NCBI GenBank assembly: GCA_030646295.1 | Contig: JAUSND010000015.1 | Span: 124,001 to 188,000, forward strand | DNA: 64,000 bases | Direction of reading: 5' to 3' | From: Moraxellaceae bacterium | GTDB taxonomy: Bacteria > Pseudomonadota > Gammaproteobacteria > Pseudomonadales > Moraxellaceae | Shown here: positions 20,993 through 33,341 of the stretch, in pieces | How the letters are laid out: each line of letters starts with the position of its first letter | How positions within the stretch are numbered: position 1 is the first letter of the stretch | Notes under the pieces: generated by a model | Told to the model about the DNA's origin: nothing | The model's input: the letters and a program-made list of their open reading frames with translations, nothing else | Database searches by the model: none | Position numbers and translations under genes: made by a program

Positions 20993-21556
20993 ATGAGCAG
21001 CAACAATAAAGAGGGAAATCTGGTCTGGATCGATCTGGAGATGACCGGACTGGACCCGGACAAGGACCGCATCATCGAGATTGCCACCATTGTCACGGAT
21101 GCCAACCTGAATGTCCTCGCGGAAGGCCCGGTGTACGCCATCCACCAGAAAGACATGGTGCTCAACGCCATGGATGAATGGAATACCCGCCAGCATGGTG
21201 GCTCCGGCCTCACCGAACGGGTGCGCCGCAGCAAGATCGATGAAGCCGAGGCCGAGGCTCAGACCATCGAGTTTCTCAGCCGCTTTGTTGATCCGCGCAA
21301 ATCACCCATGTGCGGCAACTCCATCTGCCAGGATCGCCGCTTTCTCTACAGGACCATGCCCAAGCTGGAAGCCTTCTTCCACTACCGTAACCTGGACGTG
21401 AGCACGGTGAAGGAGCTGGCCCGCCGCTGGTACCCGGACCTGATGAACAACTTCACCAAGCACAGCTCGCACCAGGCCATGGATGACATCCGTGACTCGA
21501 TTGCCGAACTGCGTTATTACCGCCAGTATTTTTTCCGCCTGCCTGGCGCGGAGTAA
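20993..21556 (+). CDS. orn: Oligoribonuclease
   Basis: [42 protein letters not shown]. Confidence 0.97.
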   Translation: MSSNNKEGNLVWIDLEMTGLDPDKDRIIEIATIVTDANLNVLAEGPVYAIHQKDMVLNAMDEWNTRQHGGSGLTERVRRSKIDEAEAEAQTIEFLSRFVDPRKSPMCGNSICQDRRFLYRTMPKLEAFFHYRNLDVSTVKELARRWYPDLMNNFTKHSSHQAMDDIRDSIAELRYYRQYFFRLPGAE

Positions 21557-21683
21557 ATACCGTTCGCGCAGTGTCGGGACACGATGCCGACATTGCGCCA
21601 CGCCTATACCTTCGTAGTGCTATCCAGCGTCGCTAACGCGGACTAGACTGGTGACCACAGTCCCGGTACGGACATTGCCCGCC

Positions 21684-23432
21684 ATGGCAACGCACACCAA
21701 CACCATGCACACCGCGTATGCGCGCACTTTCTGCATGCTCGTCGTGCTGTGCCTGCTGCTGCCTGCCTCTCTGGCGCGTGCGGACCAGTACCGCCTGGAC
21801 ACCCCCACAAGCCAGCCACTGGGCAAACACCTGTTGTTGCTGCAGGAAAGCAGCGAACCACTGAGCATCAATCAGGTCCGGCAACTGTCGCGTGATGGCG
21901 CCTTCCGCCCGAGCCACGCCGACGTGCCTTCCATGGGCATTGGCACACAGCCGGTATGGGCCACGCTGACACTGGACAATCCCGGCACAGTCGCGCTGCC
22001 ACGCCGGCTGATGATCGGTACGTCGTGGATTGATCGTCTGGACCTTTATCTGGTGCACAACGGCAGGATTGTCCTGCACCAGACCGCCGGCGACTCCAGT
22101 GCGCTGTTCATGCGCCCAACCCCCGGCATGGGTTATGTCTTCGGACACGACTTCGGCCCCGGCCGTACCGAGCTGTTCATCCGCGCCGACACGCCTGATC
22201 CCCTGCTGCTGCCACTGCGCATATTGACGCCCGACCAGGCGACCCGGCATGCCCTGCGCCAGCATTATGGCTACGGCATGATTTACGGCTTCCTGCTCGC
22301 GCTGGTGGCCTATAACGCCATGCTGTATCTGGGCCTGCGCCAGCGCAGTCATCGCGACTACTCCATTTACCTCGGCCTGTTCATCCTGATGAACCTGGCC
22401 TATACGGGACATGGCTACGTCTGGCTGTGGCCGGAATGGCAGGGCCTGCAACGTTATGTGATCCTGGTGCTGATGGTCGCGTTCGCCTGCAGCGGTCTGC
22501 GCTTTGCCAGTGATTTTCTTGAACTGCCGCGCCATGCACCACGCCGTGCCCAACAGTTGCGCAGCATCTGCCTTGCCATCTGCACCCTGATGGCCATCAC
22601 CATCGCCCTTGGCTTGCAGCGCGAAGCCGCCTTGCTGTCATTCAGCTTTACGCTGGTCTTTACCAACAGCATGGTGCTGCTGGGCTGGGAATCTGCACGC
22701 CACAAGCATGCGGCCGGCTACTACTTTCTGGCGGCGGCCTGCAGCGGCATGGCTGGTACCCTCATCACCACACTCACCGTGTGGGGCTGGATTCCCTACA
22801 GCGAGGCCACGTTTCATGCCGTCGAACTGGGCCTGCTGACGGAGGCCACACTGCTGGCGCTCGCCGTCGCCTATCTGGTGCGCCAGCATGACAAGGCCCG
22901 GGCGAAAGCAGAAGAACTGGCGCGTATTGATCCGCTCACCGGACTGCTGAACCGTCGTGCCTTCATGGAGCAGGCCGAAGGGCTGTGGAATACGGCACGC
23001 CGCCATCAGCGCCCGCTGGCACTGATCATTCTCGACCTTGACCACTTCAAGGCCATCAACGACGCCCACGGCCACAGCACGGGCGATGCGGCCCTGCGCG
23101 CGGCCGCCAGCCTGGTCAACAACGCCTGCCGCCGTGGTGACATTGCCGCACGCTGGGGCGGCGAGGAATTCATCCTGCTGCTGCCGGAAACCATACTGAG
23201 CGAAGCGCAAGCCATGGCAGAACGCCTGCGCGCGGAATTTGCCAGCCGCCCGCTGGAAAACATGACTGATCCGGTGTGGTTGCGCGCCAGTTTTGGCGTT
23301 GCCGCACGTGATGCCCATTACACGCTGGAAGAACTGATCAACGAAGCCGACACCTGGCTTTACCGTGCCAAGCAGGGTGGCCGTGACCAGGTGTGCAGCC
23401 TCGACACGGTGTTCAGCCCGTCAGCGGGCTGA
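21684..23432 (+). CDS. Membrane diguanylate cyclase with 7TMR-DISM sensory region
   Basis: Signal peptide, 7TMR-DISM extracellular and 7TM regions, GGDEF domain with active site RWGGEEFILLLPE; start uncertain. Confidence 0.9.
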   Translation: MATHTNTMHTAYARTFCMLVVLCLLLPASLARADQYRLDTPTSQPLGKHLLLLQESSEPLSINQVRQLSRDGAFRPSHADVPSMGIGTQPVWATLTLDNPGTVALPRRLMIGTSWIDRLDLYLVHNGRIVLHQTAGDSSALFMRPTPGMGYVFGHDFGPGRTELFIRADTPDPLLLPLRILTPDQATRHALRQHYGYGMIYGFLLALVAYNAMLYLGLRQRSHRDYSIYLGLFILMNLAYTGHGYVWLWPEWQGLQRYVILVLMVAFACSGLRFASDFLELPRHAPRRAQQLRSICLAICTLMAITIALGLQREAALLSFSFTLVFTNSMVLLGWESARHKHAAGYYFLAAACSGMAGTLITTLTVWGWIPYSEATFHAVELGLLTEATLLALAVAYLVRQHDKARAKAEELARIDPLTGLLNRRAFMEQAEGLWNTARRHQRPLALIILDLDHFKAINDAHGHSTGDAALRAAASLVNNACRRGDIAARWGGEEFILLLPETILSEAQAMAERLRAEFASRPLENMTDPVWLRASFGVAARDAHYTLEELINEADTWLYRAKQGGRDQVCSLDTVFSPSAG

Positions 23433-23467
23433 ACCCGTCGCATTGCACCAGAAAAAAGCCGGGGCGC

Positions 23468-24400
23468 TCAGGCCCTGATGGCGCCCATGACCTTGCTCGC
23501 CGCCATCACCACGCCCAGCACCAGCGCGCCGGCAATAATCCCTGTCGTGGCATCGATGAGGGTTGGCAGCACGGCACCTGCAACCGGCCCCACCGCCACT
23601 GCGGCATGATGGATAACGTCATGCGCACCCGGCGTACCGTGCGTGAGAATGCCGCCCCCCACCATGAACATGGCGGCCGTACCGATCACGGAAAGGCTTT
23701 TCATCATCCAGGGGGCTGCACGCAAAATGCCGCGCCCGAGGGCCACCTGGAATTTCCTGAAAAAACCGTCACCCGTCTGACGGCTGAGATAAAGACCGCC
23801 ATCATCCAGCTTGACGATGCCCGCCACAAAACCGTACACGCCCACGGTCATGATGAGGGCAATGCCGGAGAGCACCGTCACCTGTTTCATGAAAGCCTCA
23901 TTGGCAACCACACCCAGTGTGATCGCAATGATTTCGGCAGACAGAATGAAGTCCGTCCGTATCGCGCCCTTCACCTTTTCTTTTTCAAACGCCACCATGT
24001 CGACACTGGTATCGACCAGCGCCGCGACATGTTCGGAGTGGTGCGCCTCATCTTCGCCCTTGTCATGCAGGAACTTGTGCGCCAGCTTTTCAAATCCCTC
24101 AAAGCAGAGGAACAGACCGCCCAGCATCAATAACGGCGTCACCGCCCAGGGAATGAAGGCACTGATGGCCAGCGCCGCCGGCACCAGAATCACCTTGTTA
24201 AACAATGAGCCCTTTGCCACCGCCCACACCACCGGCAGTTCACGATCGGCATTCACTCCCGACACCTGCTGGGCATTCAGGGCAAGATCATCGCCCAGCA
24301 CGCCGGCCGTTTTTTTCGCGGCCACTTTGGTCATCACCGATACATCATCGAGAATGGTGGCAATATCATCAATAAGGGCAAGCAGGCTGGATCCGGCCAC
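23468..24400 (-). CDS. DUF808 (YedI-like) inner-membrane protein
   Basis: [65 protein letters not shown]. Confidence 0.92.
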   Translation of the reverse strand: MAGSSLLALIDDIATILDDVSVMTKVAAKKTAGVLGDDLALNAQQVSGVNADRELPVVWAVAKGSLFNKVILVPAALAISAFIPWAVTPLLMLGGLFLCFEGFEKLAHKFLHDKGEDEAHHSEHVAALVDTSVDMVAFEKEKVKGAIRTDFILSAEIIAITLGVVANEAFMKQVTVLSGIALIMTVGVYGFVAGIVKLDDGGLYLSRQTGDGFFRKFQVALGRGILRAAPWMMKSLSVIGTAAMFMVGGGILTHGTPGAHDVIHHAAVAVGPVAGAVLPTLIDATTGIIAGALVLGVVMAASKVMGAIRA

Positions 24401-24433
24401 AACAGGTTTCCTTGAAAAGTCGTTCAGAAATGA

Positions 24434-24784
24434 TCAGAGAAGTTCTATGCCAACGCGCCGCAAGGCAAGCGCAAACAGGCCAAAACAGGTGACGGTGATG
24501 ATGACGCAGGCCAGCAGGGTTGGCCAGAAACCGATACGGGGCAGCAACTGCGGAAAGACCAGAAACATGGGCAGGGTCGGCAGCACGTACCAGAAGGTGT
24601 ACCAGGCATGATTGGCAATCTTTTCCGGCGGCTGCTGTTCGACATGCAGCCAGACCAGCGCCAGCACGGTCACCAGCGGCAACGCCGCCACCAGTCCGCC
24701 CAGCTTGTCACTGCGCTTGGCAACTTCCGAAACCAGCACCACCATGGCGGCAGTAATGGCGTATTTGGTAATGATCCAGCCCAT
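24434..24784 (-). CDS. DUF3147-like small membrane protein
   Basis: Four hydrophobic segments; ITAAMVVLVSEVAKRSDKLGGLVAALPLVTVLALVWL. Confidence 0.75.
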   Translation of the reverse strand: MGWIITKYAITAAMVVLVSEVAKRSDKLGGLVAALPLVTVLALVWLHVEQQPPEKIANHAWYTFWYVLPTLPMFLVFPQLLPRIGFWPTLLACVIITVTCFGLFALALRRVGIELL

Positions 24785-24789
24785 GAAAT

Positions 24790-25905
24790 CTACGTCCTGT
24801 TTTGCGGCAACCCGTTCATGCCCTTCTGACGCTGCTGCGTCAGCGCCCACCCGATATGCTCGGCCACAACAGCATCTGCATCCGGCAACCGCGATTCCAG
24901 CGCAGCAACAATGGCCGCATCATACGGTGCATTCCCCAGCCCCACCGCAATATTGCGCAGAAATACCGGATAACGGGCCCGGCGCAGGGCCATGCCCTCG
25001 GTGGCGCGCAGATAATCCTGCTCCGTCCACAGGAAAAGCTCGCGCAAACTGGCGCGATCCAGTGCATTGCGCGGCAGAAAGTCCTTTTCCGGTGACACTT
25101 TCGCGTAGCGGTTCCACGGGCACATGAGCTGGCAGTCATCACAACCAAAGACGCGGTTACCGATTGGCGCCCGCAATTCTTCGGGAATGACACCCTCGTA
25201 CTCGATGGTGAGCCAGGAAATGCATTTGCGTGAATCCAGCTGATACGGCGCCACAATTGCCTTGGTGGGGCAAATGTCGATACAAGCCGTGCAGGAGCCA
25301 CAGTGTGCACTCACGGGGGCATCCACCGGCAGCGGCAAATCGGTGAACAGCTCGCCCAGAAAAAAATACGACCCGGCCTGCCGATTGATGATGACGGTGT
25401 GCTTGCCCATCCAGCCCAGACCGGCTTTTTCGGCCAGCGGCTTTTCCATCACCGGGGCCGAATCGACAAATGCGCGATAGCCGAACTCGCCCACCGCCTC
25501 GACAATACGGTCAGCAAACTTCTGCAGGCGCTTGCGGATGGTGCGGTGATAATCGCGCCCGAGGGCATAACGGGAGATGTAGGCGCGCGTGCCGTCACGC
25601 AGGACGTCCATCGGGCGGGTGTCTGCCGGCCAGTAATCCATGCGCACGGAAATCACGCGACGCGTACCGGGAATCAGCGTGGCCGGCTGGGTACGTTTGG
25701 CAAAATCATTGGCAAGAAAATCCATGCCGGCATGAAAGTCGCGCGCAATCCAGCCGGCAAACCGGGCCGGGTGCTCGCCCAGATCAATATCGCTGATGCC
25801 AACCTGCTGAAAGCCGAGCTCGCGCCCCCAGATCTTGATGTCGGCGGCGAGCTTGTCGAAATCGGGGGCGCCATCAGTGTGCGGCGCCACGGGAATGCCT
25901 TGCAT
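24790..25905 (-). CDS. queG: Epoxyqueuosine reductase
   Basis: CGSCTACIDICPTKAI and CDDCQLMCPWN Fe-S motifs; RDYHRTIRKRLQ. Confidence 0.96.
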   Translation of the reverse strand: MQGIPVAPHTDGAPDFDKLAADIKIWGRELGFQQVGISDIDLGEHPARFAGWIARDFHAGMDFLANDFAKRTQPATLIPGTRRVISVRMDYWPADTRPMDVLRDGTRAYISRYALGRDYHRTIRKRLQKFADRIVEAVGEFGYRAFVDSAPVMEKPLAEKAGLGWMGKHTVIINRQAGSYFFLGELFTDLPLPVDAPVSAHCGSCTACIDICPTKAIVAPYQLDSRKCISWLTIEYEGVIPEELRAPIGNRVFGCDDCQLMCPWNRYAKVSPEKDFLPRNALDRASLRELFLWTEQDYLRATEGMALRRARYPVFLRNIAVGLGNAPYDAAIVAALESRLPDADAVVAEHIGWALTQQRQKGMNGLPQNRT

Positions 25906-26045
25906 GACCACCTTGCGCGCATTGCGCCTGTTCAATGTTTCCGCTTGCAACAGCATTGCAGAAACCTGCGGATTGCCTGACCCTGTCACCACCGACACGG
26001 ATCGCCCCTCGCCTGTCTACAGGCACAGGCCGGGAGTCCGTTATC

Positions 26046-27542
26046 ATGTCCGCCGAGATCATCAAGGAAACGCCCGCAATGTCCCTGCCACTCTACTCTG
26101 CCGCCCAGAGCCGTGAACTCGACCGGCGTGCCATCGCAACCGGGACACCGGGCTATGCACTCATGCAGCGGGCAGGCGAGGCATCCTTCCAGTTCCTGCG
26201 CAGCCACTGGCCGGAAGCCACGCGCATTGTCGTTCTGGTTGGCCGTGGAAACAACGGTGGTGATGGCTATGTGCTGGCACGTCTGGCCTGGGCCCAGCAC
26301 CTGGACGTCCTGCTGCTCACCGTGGGCGAACATGAACTGCTCAAGGGCGAAGTGGCCGAGGCGGCCAGTGATGCCACCAGAGCCCGGGTGCCGGAAGCCA
26401 GCTGGACTGGCGCCCTGCCGGCGGCTGACCTGTATGTGGATGCCCTGTTCGGCACCGGCCTCAACCGCCCCCCAAGTGGTGACTTTCCCGCTGCCATCGA
26501 CGCCCTCAATGCCAGTGGCAAGCCGGTACTGGCACTGGACATTCCGTCCGGCCTGATTGCCGACACCGGCCACGCCCCGGGCGCGGTGGTGCAGGCCTCG
26601 GCCACCATCACTTTCATTGCACTCAAGGCCGGCCTGCTGACCGGGCGCGGCCCCGCCCTCACCGGCCCGCTGCAGCTGGACACACTGGGCCTGCCCGCCA
26701 CACTGGGACACGACATCTGCCCGCTGGCCCGGCAACTGGACGCCAGCCAGCTCTCCGGCTGGCTGCCCCGGCGGCCACGTGATGCACACAAGGGTTCGCA
26801 TGGCCATGTGCTGGTGGTGGGCGGCAACCACGGCATGGCCGGCGCCGTTGCCCTTGCCGGTGAAGCGGCGTTGCGTGCCGGCGCCGGGCTGGTCTCCGTG
26901 GCCACGCGCCCGGAACACCTGATGATGCTGAATGCGCGCCGGCCCGAACTGATGTGCCATGGCATCAGCAAGGCCGCCGATCTGGCACCACTGCTGGCGC
27001 GGGCTGATGTCATCGTCCTTGGCCCGGGTCTGGGTCAGGACGCCTGGGCAGCCGCCCTCTATGGCGCCGTGCTGGACTGCGGCAAACCGCTGGTGCTGGA
27101 TGCCGATGGCCTGAACCTGCTGGCGCAGCAGCCCGACAGCAGAAGCGAGCGCATACTTACCCCACACCCAGGCGAGGCTGCCCGCCTGCTCGGCACCACC
27201 ACCATCGCCATCCAGACCGACCGCTTTGCGGCCGTGCGCAGCCTGCAGGAGCGCTTTGGTGGCACCGCCATCCTCAAGGGAGCCGGCAGCCTGATTGCCA
27301 CCGCCGACGCCATCCACCTCTGCCCCTGGGGCAACCCGGGCATGGCCTCCGGTGGCATGGGGGACCTGCTGGCCGGCATCATCGGCGCCCTGCGGGCACA
27401 GGGGCTGGGCCCGGATGATGCTGCCTGTGCCGGCGTTATGGTGCACGCCAGAGCCGGTGACGATGCGGCACTGGTGGCTGGGGAGCGCGGCCTGATGGCC
27501 TCCGACCTCCTGCCCTTCCTGCAGCAGCGGGTGAATCCATGA
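26046..27542 (+). CDS. nnr: Bifunctional NAD(P)HX epimerase/dehydratase
   Basis: GRGNNGGDGYVLAR; DALFGTGLNRP; KGSHGHVLVVGGNHGMAGA; NPGMASGGMGDLLAG. Confidence 0.95.
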   Translation: MSAEIIKETPAMSLPLYSAAQSRELDRRAIATGTPGYALMQRAGEASFQFLRSHWPEATRIVVLVGRGNNGGDGYVLARLAWAQHLDVLLLTVGEHELLKGEVAEAASDATRARVPEASWTGALPAADLYVDALFGTGLNRPPSGDFPAAIDALNASGKPVLALDIPSGLIADTGHAPGAVVQASATITFIALKAGLLTGRGPALTGPLQLDTLGLPATLGHDICPLARQLDASQLSGWLPRRPRDAHKGSHGHVLVVGGNHGMAGAVALAGEAALRAGAGLVSVATRPEHLMMLNARRPELMCHGISKAADLAPLLARADVIVLGPGLGQDAWAAALYGAVLDCGKPLVLDADGLNLLAQQPDSRSERILTPHPGEAARLLGTTTIAIQTDRFAAVRSLQERFGGTAILKGAGSLIATADAIHLCPWGNPGMASGGMGDLLAGIIGALRAQGLGPDDAACAGVMVHARAGDDAALVAGERGLMASDLLPFLQQRVNP

Positions 27543-28000
27543 GCAGCCTCGACTACACACTGCCCGATGCCGAGGCCCAGGAGGCACTGGGGCGCGCCCT
27601 TGCCACCGCGCTGGCCGGCCGCGGCGTGGTCTATCTGGAGGGCGACCTCGGCGCCGGCAAGACCACCCTGACCCGGGGCATCCTGCGCGGCTATGGCCAC
27701 ACGGGAGCCGTCAAAAGCCCGACCTACACTCTGGTCGAGCCCTACGAGCTGGCAGCAGCCACGGTGTACCACTTTGACCTTTACCGCCTGACCGATCCGG
27801 AAGAACTGGAACTGCTGGGCATACGCGACTACTGCCGACCGGATACACTCTCGGTCATCGAGTGGCCGGGGCACGGGCATCCATTTTTGCCCCCTGCCGA
27901 CCTGACCATTACAATCCGTGCCATTACCGACGGGCGCGAGCTGCGGTTGGTCGCACATAATGAAAAAGGCGAGGCGGTACTGTCAGCCCTCGCATCCTGA
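27539..28000 (+). CDS. tsaE: tRNA threonylcarbamoyladenosine biosynthesis ATPase TsaE
   Basis: LEGDLGAGKTTLTRGILRGYG; VKSPTYTLVEPYE; HFDLYRL. Confidence 0.96.
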   Translation: MSSLDYTLPDAEAQEALGRALATALAGRGVVYLEGDLGAGKTTLTRGILRGYGHTGAVKSPTYTLVEPYELAAATVYHFDLYRLTDPEELELLGIRDYCRPDTLSVIEWPGHGHPFLPPADLTITIRAITDGRELRLVAHNEKGEAVLSALAS

Positions 28001-28025
28001 TCCCTTTGCCCGACAAGGTGCTGCT

Positions 28026-29597
28026 GTGCGCGTGTTGCTGCGATGCTTGATTCTGATGCTTGCGAGTGGACTGGCCCTGCCAGTGCTCGCGATCGACATC
28101 ACGGCCGTCCGCTCCTGGCGCGCACCTGACAACACCCGGCTGGTACTGGACCTGAGTGGCCCGGTTGCCTACCAGCTCAGCCCCGACAGCACGCCGGCCC
28201 GCCTGATCATCGAACTGCCTGACGCCCGGACTGCCGGTCCCATTGCGCTGCCGGCCGCCATTGCCCCGCTCAAGTCGGTTCATCTGGAAAAGTCAGGCCA
28301 GGGCCAGCGCCTGGTCATCGACACCCTGCAGGAAGTCACGCCCAGAATATTCCAGCTGCCGCCCAACGAAAAATACAGCCAGCGTCTGGTGGTGGATCTG
28401 CTCCTCAAGGTTCCCGCACCCACCGTCAGCACCGTCAGCACCGTCACCGAAGCTACGCCCGTTGCCAAAGTCCCGGACCAGGTGACCAGCATCCCGGTCA
28501 TGCGGCCGGCCGAACCCGTCATGCCTGCCGTGAAACCGGTGGAGAAACCGGTTGTCAGCGTGCCGGAACCCGCGCCCGAAAAACCCGACCAGCGCCGCTA
28601 CCGCAACATCGTGGTGGCGATTGATGCCGGCCACGGCGGCGAAGACCCTGGCGCCATCGGCGCCAAGGGCACGCACGAAAAGAATGTCACCCTGGCCATC
28701 GCCCGTGAGCTCGAAGCCATGCTCAAGGCCGAACCGGGACTTACCGCCGTACTGACCCGCACCGGTGATTACTTCATCCCCCTGCAGGAACGGCGTCGCA
28801 TTGCGCGCTACCAGCACAAAGCCGACATTTTCATCTCCATCCATGCCGATGCCGCCGAAAACCGTGCCGCCAAGGGTGCCTCGGTATTTGCCCTGTCACT
28901 GAAAGGTGCCGGCACCGCCACCTCCCGGTTTGCCCGCATGCTGGCCGAACGCGAAAACCGTTCCGACCTGATCGGTGGTGCCTCCATCGAATCGGGCGAC
29001 GACACCCTGCGCAATGTGCTCGCCGACATGGTGGTGGCCGGCTCGCTTGATCACAGCCTGCACATGGGCCGCAACATTATTGATCGCCTCGGCGGCCTTA
29101 CATCGCTGCACAGCAAGCGCGTGGAACAGGCCGGCTTTGCCGTGCTGAAAGAGCCGGGCATGATGTCGCTGCTGGTTGAAACCGGTTTCATTTCCAATCC
29201 GCAGGAAGAAGAAAACCTGATCAGCAAGGAGCACCAGCGCGAGCTGGCCAGGGCAATTTTTGAAGGCGTGTTGCGCTACAACCAGCGCTACCCTGCACCT
29301 GACAGCTACTTTGCCTGGCAAGTCGAGCAGCGCGGTAAAAAAACCGTCATCGCCAGTGCACCTCGCATCGAGAAAAAGCCGGAGCCCGTGCGCGACAGCC
29401 CCCGTGCCGAAGCACTCATGGCCGGCCAGACCAGCGCCCCCGAGAGCAAAATGATTCGCTACCGCATTGCACCGGGCGACAACCTGACACGCATCGCCGA
29501 CCGTCATCAGGTATCGCTGGCCGACCTGCGCAGCCTCAACAACCTTCAGGACGACACGGTAAAAATCGGTCAGACCCTGAAAATTCCCGTGAATTGA
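28026..29597 (+). CDS. N-acetylmuramoyl-L-alanine amidase (AMIN + Amidase_3 + LysM)
   Basis: GTG start at 28026; [33 protein letters not shown]-terminal Lys[30 protein letters not shown]. Confidence 0.95.
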   Translation: MRVLLRCLILMLASGLALPVLAIDITAVRSWRAPDNTRLVLDLSGPVAYQLSPDSTPARLIIELPDARTAGPIALPAAIAPLKSVHLEKSGQGQRLVIDTLQEVTPRIFQLPPNEKYSQRLVVDLLLKVPAPTVSTVSTVTEATPVAKVPDQVTSIPVMRPAEPVMPAVKPVEKPVVSVPEPAPEKPDQRRYRNIVVAIDAGHGGEDPGAIGAKGTHEKNVTLAIARELEAMLKAEPGLTAVLTRTGDYFIPLQERRRIARYQHKADIFISIHADAAENRAAKGASVFALSLKGAGTATSRFARMLAERENRSDLIGGASIESGDDTLRNVLADMVVAGSLDHSLHMGRNIIDRLGGLTSLHSKRVEQAGFAVLKEPGMMSLLVETGFISNPQEEENLISKEHQRELARAIFEGVLRYNQRYPAPDSYFAWQVEQRGKKTVIASAPRIEKKPEPVRDSPRAEALMAGQTSAPESKMIRYRIAPGDNLTRIADRHQVSLADLRSLNNLQDDTVKIGQTLKIPVN

Positions 29598-29605
29598 GCG
29601 CACGC

Positions 29606-31429
29606 ATGGCCCGCATCAATGCACTGGACCCTCGCCTTGCCAACCAGATCGCCGCCGGCGAGGTGGTGGAGCGTCCGGCCTCCGTGGTGAAGGAACTGGT
29701 GGAGAATGCACTGGATGCCGGCAGCACACGCATTGATATCGACATCGATGAAGGCGGCATAAAACGCATTCGTGTGCGGGACAATGGCGAAGGCGTGCAT
29801 GTTGACGACCTGCCACTGGCACTGTTGCGCCATGCCACCAGCAAGATTCACGACCTCGAAGATCTGGAGGCCGTCGCCACGCTCGGTTTTCGTGGCGAGG
29901 CGCTGGCCTCTATTTCGTCGGTATCACGCCTGACACTGACCACCAGCGACAATGAATCCGGCCTTGGCCATGTGGTGCGCTCGGAAGGGCGCGACATGAG
30001 CGCACAGGTGGAAGCCAGTGCCCATGCCCGCGGCACCACCGTTGATGTGCGTGATCTTTTTTTCAATACGCCGGCGCGACGCAAATTCCTGAAAAGCGAA
30101 AACACGGAGTTCTCGCATATCGAGGAAACCGTGAAACGGCTGGCACTGGCCAACCCCGACATTGCCTTTTCCCTGACGCATAACGGCCGCCAGATTCACG
30201 GTCTGCGCCCCGCCACGGAAGAAATGGAGTGGCGCCGGCGTGTGGCCTCGCTGTGCGGTCCTGCCTTCATGGAGTCGGCCATTCCGGTGGACATTGACCA
30301 CAGCGGTTTGCGCCTGCGTGGCTGGCTGGGCCTGCCAACATTTTCACGGGCACAGGCCGACCTGCAGTATTTTTACGTGAACGGTCGCATGGTGCGTGAT
30401 CGCGTGGTGACCCATGCCGTGCGGCAGGCTTACGCCGACGTACTGTTTCACGGCCGCCACCCGGCCTATGTCCTGTTCTTCGAACTGGACCCCGGTGCGG
30501 TGGATGTGAATGTGCACCCCACCAAGCATGAAGTGCGTTTTCGCGAACAACGCCATGTGCACGATTTTCTCTACCGCAGCCTGCACCGCATCATCGCCGA
30601 CCTGAAGCCGCAGGATCAGGCACCGGCAGGCACCGGCACGCTTGCACTGGCCGGCACCACGTCGCTGCACGAACAGGCACCACTGGCGCTGCCCACAGGA
30701 AGCCCCTACACCCCCACCGCAGGCAACTGGTCATCGTCGCCGGACTACGCCGCATCCGCACTCGGCGAGAATCGCGCCACGTTTGCCGCCAGCCAGTCCT
30801 TCCAGCGCCCCGGCAACATGGCACAGGAAAACACGCCCGGCGAAGCGCCTCCGCTCGGCTTTGCCATTGCCCAGTTGCACGGCATTTACATACTGGCGCA
30901 AAGTGCAGAAGGACTGATCATCGTCGACATGCATGCGGCACATGAGCGCATCACCTACGAGCGCCTGAAGCAGAACTTCAACGAAAACACGCTGGCCTCG
31001 CAGCCGTTGCTGGTGCCGCTATCGCTGGCCGTCAGCACCCGTGAAGCCGATCTGGCCGAGAACGATACCGGCTTTTTCCATCGCCTCGGTTTTGAACTGG
31101 AGCGCATGGGGCCCGAAACCTTGCTGGTACGCGCCGTTCCCACGCTGCTGGGACAGGCGCGCGCCGAAGCACTGGTGCGTGATGTACTGGCCGACCTGGC
31201 GGTGCATGGCAATACGCGCCGCATCGAGGAAACCCAGAACGAGTTGCTGGCCACCATGGCCTGTCATGGCAGCGTTCGCGCCGGACGTGCACTCAGCATT
31301 ACCGAAATGAATGCACTGCTGCGCGACATGGAGGCCACCGAACGCGCCGGCCAGTGCAATCATGGCCGTCCGACATGGACACGCCTGACCATGAGTGACC
31401 TGGACAAACTGTTCCTGCGCGGCCGCTAA
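29606..31429 (+). CDS. mutL: DNA mismatch repair protein MutL
   Basis: [46 protein letters not shown]-terminal [10 protein letters not shown]...CNHGRPTW. Confidence 0.98.
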   Translation: MARINALDPRLANQIAAGEVVERPASVVKELVENALDAGSTRIDIDIDEGGIKRIRVRDNGEGVHVDDLPLALLRHATSKIHDLEDLEAVATLGFRGEALASISSVSRLTLTTSDNESGLGHVVRSEGRDMSAQVEASAHARGTTVDVRDLFFNTPARRKFLKSENTEFSHIEETVKRLALANPDIAFSLTHNGRQIHGLRPATEEMEWRRRVASLCGPAFMESAIPVDIDHSGLRLRGWLGLPTFSRAQADLQYFYVNGRMVRDRVVTHAVRQAYADVLFHGRHPAYVLFFELDPGAVDVNVHPTKHEVRFREQRHVHDFLYRSLHRIIADLKPQDQAPAGTGTLALAGTTSLHEQAPLALPTGSPYTPTAGNWSSSPDYAASALGENRATFAASQSFQRPGNMAQENTPGEAPPLGFAIAQLHGIYILAQSAEGLIIVDMHAAHERITYERLKQNFNENTLASQPLLVPLSLAVSTREADLAENDTGFFHRLGFELERMGPETLLVRAVPTLLGQARAEALVRDVLADLAVHGNTRRIEETQNELLATMACHGSVRAGRALSITEMNALLRDMEATERAGQCNHGRPTWTRLTMSDLDKLFLRGR

Positions 31430-31497
31430 AAAAAGAAAAAGGAAATATTTCCGGCGACACCGCACGGAAAATACAACGACAATAAAAGGACGTTACC

Positions 31498-33303
31498 GTG
31501 GCAGATCTCCGCTCTGTTCCACTCCGCCCCCTGGTGCCGCACGAAGACCTGCGCCGCAGCAGCCTGCTACTGTTGCTGATCGCACTCGGCTGGGGTATCT
31601 ACAGTCTTTACTGCATTTTTTCAGGCATTTACTGGCGCATCGGCATCATTGACACCACGCAGGTGATTGCAAGCCTGTGGCTGCGTCACTGGCTGTTAAA
31701 AACCGGCGAGCAATGGCGCTATGACTTTGCCTGTCATCTGGCCGCCGGACTGAATGTACTTGGCATCCTGATGGTCACAATGCTGATGGGGCAAGCCAGT
31801 TCGTTTGTGCCCTGGTATATCGCCCTGATTCCGCTGGCGGTGTCCTATGTCGGCAGCCTGCGCGCCACCCTGATCTGGGCCGTCATCTGCAGTCTCAGTA
31901 TGCTGCTGCCAGTCTTGAGCGAAAAGTTCTGGCAACTCGCGCCGGAGTTCGCACCCAGCCACGGGTTTGAAATCTTTGCCCGCATGGTGATGGTGTTCCT
32001 GTGCGCCGGTATCGGGTTTGCATCCCGTGCTGCCAGTAACCGCCACATTCTCGAACTGCAGACACAAAAAACCATTATCAGCCGACAGGCCGATGCCCTG
32101 GCCGAAGCACTCTCCGCCGAACAGCGGTCCAAGCTGGTGGCCGAAGAAGCCAACCGCGCCAAATCGGATTTCCTGGCCACCATGAGTCACGAAATCCGCA
32201 CGCCGTTGAATGGCGTGATCGGACTCAACGGCCTGTTGCTGGACACCCGACTGGATGCCGAGCAGCGGCGACTCGTGGAGCTGGCACGACTGTCCGGCGA
32301 ATCACTGCTGCACCTGCTCAATGACGTACTGGATTTTTCCAAGATCGAGGCCGGCAAACTGGAGCTGGAACCAGTGGACTTTGATCCGCACCCGGTCTGT
32401 CACGAAGCCCTCGACCTGCACCGGGAAATGGCCCGTGAAAAAAACCTGGACATGTCGCTGGTCATGGGCAGCAACATTCCGCACCAGTTGCGTGGCGACC
32501 CCACCCGCCTGCGCCAGATTCTGGCCAACCTGATCAGCAATGCCGTGAAGTTCACCGCAGCCGGCAGCGTCACCCTGCGCTGCTTCAACGAGGGCAGTGA
32601 TGTCGATGGCCGTCACTGGCTGTGTTTTGAAGTCATTGATACCGGCATCGGCATCGAGGCCGACCTGTTACCGAACCTGTTCTCGCCCTTTACCCAGGCC
32701 GATGCCTCAACCACCCGCTGCTACGGTGGTACCGGTCTGGGCCTGAGCATCTCCCGGCGCCTTGCCGAACACATGGGCGGCCGCATCACGGTCAGCAGCC
32801 AGTCCGGCATCGGCACCCGGTTTCACCTGTCACTGCCGTTCGATGCCGGGATCATGCCCGCCTCGCGGGAAATTACCGCCACCACACCCGCCCGCACCGG
32901 GCCGGCCGCCCTGGCCCGCGCCCGCATTCTGGTTGTGGAAGACAACCCGGTGAACCAGCTGGTGGCCGCCGAAATGCTGAAGCGGCTGGGCCTGCATGCC
33001 GATGTCGCCGGCGACGGCGCCGAAGCACTGGCTGCACTCGAACGCCTGCCTTACGACCTGATCCTGATGGACTGCCAGATGCCCGTCATGGACGGCTTTG
33101 AAGCCACCCGCCGCCTGCGTGAACGGCAGACGACCGAACGGCGCCTGCCCGTCATCGCCATGACCGCCAATGCCATTCGTGGTGACCGGGAGCGCTGCCT
33201 GGAAGCCGGCATGGATGACTACCTGCCCAAGCCCGTCCGCATCAGCGAGCTGACCGCCATGCTGCAACGCTGGCTGCCCGTTCCGGATACCGACCCGGCC
33301 TGA
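31498..33303 (+). CDS. Hybrid sensor histidine kinase (multi-TM N-terminus, HisKA, HATPase_c, REC)
   Basis: GTG start with [52 protein letters not shown]; receiver [13 protein letters not shown]...[21 protein letters not shown]. Confidence 0.94.
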   Translation: MADLRSVPLRPLVPHEDLRRSSLLLLLIALGWGIYSLYCIFSGIYWRIGIIDTTQVIASLWLRHWLLKTGEQWRYDFACHLAAGLNVLGILMVTMLMGQASSFVPWYIALIPLAVSYVGSLRATLIWAVICSLSMLLPVLSEKFWQLAPEFAPSHGFEIFARMVMVFLCAGIGFASRAASNRHILELQTQKTIISRQADALAEALSAEQRSKLVAEEANRAKSDFLATMSHEIRTPLNGVIGLNGLLLDTRLDAEQRRLVELARLSGESLLHLLNDVLDFSKIEAGKLELEPVDFDPHPVCHEALDLHREMAREKNLDMSLVMGSNIPHQLRGDPTRLRQILANLISNAVKFTAAGSVTLRCFNEGSDVDGRHWLCFEVIDTGIGIEADLLPNLFSPFTQADASTTRCYGGTGLGLSISRRLAEHMGGRITVSSQSGIGTRFHLSLPFDAGIMPASREITATTPARTGPAALARARILVVEDNPVNQLVAAEMLKRLGLHADVAGDGAEALAALERLPYDLILMDCQMPVMDGFEATRRLRERQTTERRLPVIAMTANAIRGDRERCLEAGMDDYLPKPVRISELTAMLQRWLPVPDTDPA

Positions 33304-33341
33304 GCCGGCGCAGACAAGGCCGGATCGCGTACAATACGGCC

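Noticed and set aside
25986-27587. 533 aa minus-strand ORF
   Set aside because: Antisense shadow of the nnr bifunctional gene with low-complexity composition
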